Origin: Verrucomicrobia bacterium TMED56
Lineage (GTDB): Bacteria > Verrucomicrobiota > Verrucomicrobiia > Opitutales > Seribacteraceae
Assembly: GCA_002167265.1 (NCBI GenBank)
Contig: NHDJ01000057.1
Coordinates: 16,624 to 25,308 of the forward strand
Direction of reading: 5' to 3'
Length of the DNA: 8,685 bases
Part shown: one piece after another, positions 6,479 to 8,685 of the stretch
Position numbering within the stretch: position 1 is the stretch's first letter
How the letters are laid out: each line of letters starts with the position of its first letter
Notes under the pieces: generated by a model
Told to the model about the DNA's origin: nothing
The model's database searches: none
Seen by the model: the letters and a program-made list of their open reading frames with translations, nothing else
Made by a program: the position numbers and the translations under genes

Positions 6479-8167
6479 GTGAAAGAAGTAATAAAATCAA
6501 TTCCCTCTGTATTTCATCAGCGAAAGAAGCGAATCAATGCTTTCCGTTTCCTTCGCTTTGCGGTTGTTTTAGTCTTGTTCGTTTTCTTTTACATGAATAT
6601 CTACAAGCACCTTATGTCTGTTGAGCGTGGTGAGCCAATCGGATGGGTCGAATCTTTTTATTGGGTCCTCACTACTATGTCTACACTCGGATATGGAGAT
6701 ATTACCTTTGCAGGGAACGATGGCAGGCTTTTTTCAATGATCGTTATGTTCACTGGGGTATTCTATCTGTTCATTGTGCTCCCATTTGTTTTCATGGAGT
6801 TTCTTTATAAACCCTTCATGGAATATCAAACTGGTGCTAGAGTTCCTCGTAAGTTTGAAGGTGCGGATCAAAATCACCTGATCCTGACTCATTATGACAC
6901 AATTAGTCATGACCTTATGGATAAACTAACTCAGTTTGGATATCCGTTTGTTCTTATAGTTGAGCAAATGAAAGAGGCTCTGCACCTTCATGATATGCAG
7001 ATTCCTGTTATGCTTGGCAAATTAGACGATGTAAGCACTTTTGAGGATGCCTTGATTGAAAAGGCAGCAATGGTAGTTGCCACGGATGATGATATAAGGA
7101 ATGTAAATATTGCTTTTCGGGCACGCGAAGCCGCTCCAGAGTGTGTGATTACATCTACTTGTAATCGTGCAACCTCAGAGGAAATCCTAACTTTGGCCGG
7201 AGCTAATCATGTGGTTAAGGTTTCAAAACAGATGGGGGCCTTTCTTGCCCGCCGAATAAGTTGTACGGACAGAAGCACTCACTTAATTGGTTCATTTGAC
7301 GAGGTTAAGATTGCAGAAGCAACTATTCATGGCACGCCATTAGTTGGCCAGTCTCTAAAAGATACGAATCTTCGCGAAGAACTAGGGGTAAATGTAGTCG
7401 GAATGTGGGAGCGGGGACATTTTCAGCTTCCGGAACCAGAAGCCCTGTTAAACAATCATACGGTTCTTCTTCTTGCTGGTATGGATTCTCACTTTGAGAA
7501 GTATGATCAGCACTTTGGAAAATATAGTCAAAACCTTGCTCCAGTAATTATCATTGGAGCTGGAAGAGTTGGCAGGGAGGCTGCGAACAGTCTGGATGAG
7601 ATGAATGTCTCTTACCGGGTTATTGAGACTGATGAAGTTAAAGCATCAAAGGTCAAGAATGCTATTGTTGGAGATGCTTCTCACAAGGCTATTTTAGAAA
7701 GAGCGGGTATAAATAAGGCTCCAGCAGTCCTCATTACAAGTCATGATGATGAGACTAATATTTATCTTACCATTTATTGCCGTAAATTAAGACCGGATGC
7801 CCAGATCATTACTCGGGCATTCCTTCATCGGAATGTTGAACCCCTTCACCGTGCAGGAGCTGATTTTGTCATGTCTCAGGATCACATGGGTGCAAATACG
7901 ATTTTTAACCTATTGAACCGAGCAGAGATACTTATGATAACGGAGGGGCTAGACATTTTTAGTCAAAAGACACCCGAGTCATTAGTTGGGGAAAAGTTAA
8001 GGGATTCGAAGATTAGAGAGAAGACTGGGTGCAGTATTGTTGCAATAAAAGGAAATGGTGCGACGGTTATAACACCTTCACCTGATCATCAGTTTTCTGA
8101 AGATGGCGAAATTATTTTGATTGGAGACGAAAAGGCTGAAAAAGAATTTGAATCGAAATTTTGCTGA
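6479..8167 (+). CDS. two-TM potassium channel with tandem RCK (TrkA-N/TrkA-C) domains
   Basis: A 562-residue inner-membrane K+ channel subunit, expected to assemble as a tetramer gated by cytosolic ligand binding. TM1 is about 26-45 (LRFAVVLVLFVFFYMNIY), the pore helix and selectivity filter are WVLTTMSTLGYGD (62-74), and TM2 is about 84-110. RCK1 spans about 131-340, including a TrkA-C-like part at 274-334. RCK2 spans about 355-562, with Rossmann motif GAGRVG (360-365), acidic E383 after the second strand (VIETD), GDAS (398-401), and a second TrkA-C at 482-550. RCK1 lacks the glycine motif (ILTHYDTISHD at 135-145), so only RCK2 looks fit to bind a dinucleotide. The layout resembles GsuK/MthK-type channels. 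The start GTG 6479 keeps TM1 and a basic N-terminus; the next in-frame ATG (codon 39) would cut TM1, and no Shine-Dalgarno is seen. It is not a Trk peripheral subunit because it carries its own pore. Confidence 0.92.
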   Translation: MKEVIKSIPSVFHQRKKRINAFRFLRFAVVLVLFVFFYMNIYKHLMSVERGEPIGWVESFYWVLTTMSTLGYGDITFAGNDGRLFSMIVMFTGVFYLFIVLPFVFMEFLYKPFMEYQTGARVPRKFEGADQNHLILTHYDTISHDLMDKLTQFGYPFVLIVEQMKEALHLHDMQIPVMLGKLDDVSTFEDALIEKAAMVVATDDDIRNVNIAFRAREAAPECVITSTCNRATSEEILTLAGANHVVKVSKQMGAFLARRISCTDRSTHLIGSFDEVKIAEATIHGTPLVGQSLKDTNLREELGVNVVGMWERGHFQLPEPEALLNNHTVLLLAGMDSHFEKYDQHFGKYSQNLAPVIIIGAGRVGREAANSLDEMNVSYRVIETDEVKASKVKNAIVGDASHKAILERAGINKAPAVLITSHDDETNIYLTIYCRKLRPDAQIITRAFLHRNVEPLHRAGADFVMSQDHMGANTIFNLLNRAEILMITEGLDIFSQKTPESLVGEKLRDSKIREKTGCSIVAIKGNGATVITPSPDHQFSEDGEIILIGDEKAEKEFESKFC

Positions 8168-8197
8168 TTTTATCAGATTTCGCCCTCCCCACATCAG

Positions 8198-8685
8198 TTG
8201 CAAAGCTTAGGCAAAATCCCTTTCTTCCGCTATGATTTGATCCGTGGTCTAACCAACGGTGTCTTAGACATAGGCTTTAGTGTATTTGTCTTGCTTATTG
8301 CAATCCGCTGGTGGGAAGCTCCGGAATTTTATAAGTGCTTATTAGTCGGAGGAACTTCCATTGGGTTGTTTCTTACTCCAATTATCGACGGAAACTTATC
8401 CAAATTAAAGCTATCTGATAGTCGAATTGCGGCTTTACTAATGGCTATGACAGCTGTTTTTCTTGTATTGTCGGTTTTGACATATTCGCTTTTAGTTTTT
8501 GTCATGGCTCTTGTTTTTTCACAGATTTGTATGTCCCAAGTGCCTAACCTTATGCTGGGAGCATATTCACGCGTCTATGAAAAAAAAGAGAGGGGTAAGA
8601 GAGTATCTTATTGTTTAGTATTAAGTACTTTTGGAGGTTTGTTTGCTTCTTATTGGTTCGGGGCTTATTTAGATTTGGTTGATAG
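8198..8685 (+). CDS. multi-spanning membrane protein, probable MFS transporter (3' truncated)
   Basis: An open frame continues to the window edge; 162 codons plus two bases are visible. The sequence is strongly hydrophobic with membrane segments at about 18-36 (GVLDIGFSVFVLLIAI), 47-63 (LLVGGTSIGLFLTPII), 78-110 (two close segments) and 137-157. Loops fit a major facilitator fold: DGNLSKLKLSDSR (64-76) after the second segment, and YSRVYEKKERGKRVS (123-137) before FGGLFASYWFGAYLD. The substrate cannot be told. No ATG lies near the N-terminus. I chose TTG 8198-8200 as the first common start codon after the channel's stop; TTG 8237-8239 is an alternative that would trim 13 residues. There is no Shine-Dalgarno. 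The gene lies 30 bp after the channel gene on the same strand and in the same frame, so co-transcription is likely. Membrane protein is secure; MFS is likely. Confidence 0.72.
   Translation, partial: MQSLGKIPFFRYDLIRGLTNGVLDIGFSVFVLLIAIRWWEAPEFYKCLLVGGTSIGLFLTPIIDGNLSKLKLSDSRIAALLMAMTAVFLVLSVLTYSLLVFVMALVFSQICMSQVPNLMLGAYSRVYEKKERGKRVSYCLVLSTFGGLFASYWFGAYLDLVD

Noticed and set aside
6173..6624. Short plus-strand frames across the divergent region
   Set aside because: One is antisense to the propeller's signal peptide and the other overlaps the channel's N-terminus in another frame; neither has an RBS or a convincing composition.
8165..8197. Stop-codon readthrough fusing the channel to the downstream transporter
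   Set aside because: The channel ends with a complete RCK2 domain. The shared frame has a one-in-three chance, and the 10 codons between are not protein-like enough to suggest a linker.
1..8685. Search by eye for CRISPR arrays, tRNA genes, insertion-sequence ends, toxin-antitoxin pairs and defence genes
   Set aside because: Nearly all of the window is accounted for by six protein genes, and the small gaps hold no regular repeats, cloverleaf or terminal inverted repeats.

Overview
The window reads as ordinary chromosomal DNA of an AT-rich, free-living Gram-negative bacterium, most likely a member of Verrucomicrobiota or a close PVC relative. The pointers are a secreted protein resembling the Verrucomicrobia-centred TIGR02597 family, a secreted PQQ-type beta-propeller and a CxxCH haem protein of types I associate with Verrucomicrobiota and Planctomycetota. 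The lineage call is inference from remembered family distributions; no marker RNA is present.

Layout: (1) 1-757, minus strand: N-terminal 252 codons of an exported c-type haem protein whose 3' end lies outside the window. (2) 775-2685, plus strand: a 636-residue secreted, beta-rich, TIGR02597-like protein, divergent from (1) with only 17 bp between start codons. (3) 4951-2705, minus: PriA, the replication-restart helicase, converging on (2) with a 19 bp gap. (4) 6348-4951, minus: a signal-peptide-bearing PQQ-like beta-propeller whose stop overlaps the priA start (TAATG), so the two form an operon. (5) 6479-8167, plus: a two-TM potassium channel with tandem RCK domains, divergent from (4) across 130 bp. 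(6) 8198-8685, plus: N-terminal part of a multi-spanning membrane protein, probably an MFS transporter, running off the window.

The genes do not form a recognisable shared pathway: priA is housekeeping, the channel handles ion homeostasis, and the haem protein, TIGR02597-like protein and propeller act outside the cytoplasm. I see no tRNA, rRNA, CRISPR array, insertion sequence, attachment site or clear intrinsic terminator.

The most interesting point is the architecture of the 636-residue protein. Its two core repeats seem to be interrupted by inserted modules (G-x-G-Y/F-x-x-x-P repeats and an 'HGL' beta module), one block separating HDG from the following W of the second repeat. A second theme is start-site biology: none of the six genes has a convincing Shine-Dalgarno, three have non-ATG starts, and several have a -10-like hexamer 12-15 nt before the start codon, hinting at near-leaderless transcripts. 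The best Shine-Dalgarno-like sequence precedes a GTG in a frame I judge to be wrong. I found no clear evidence of a new multi-gene system.
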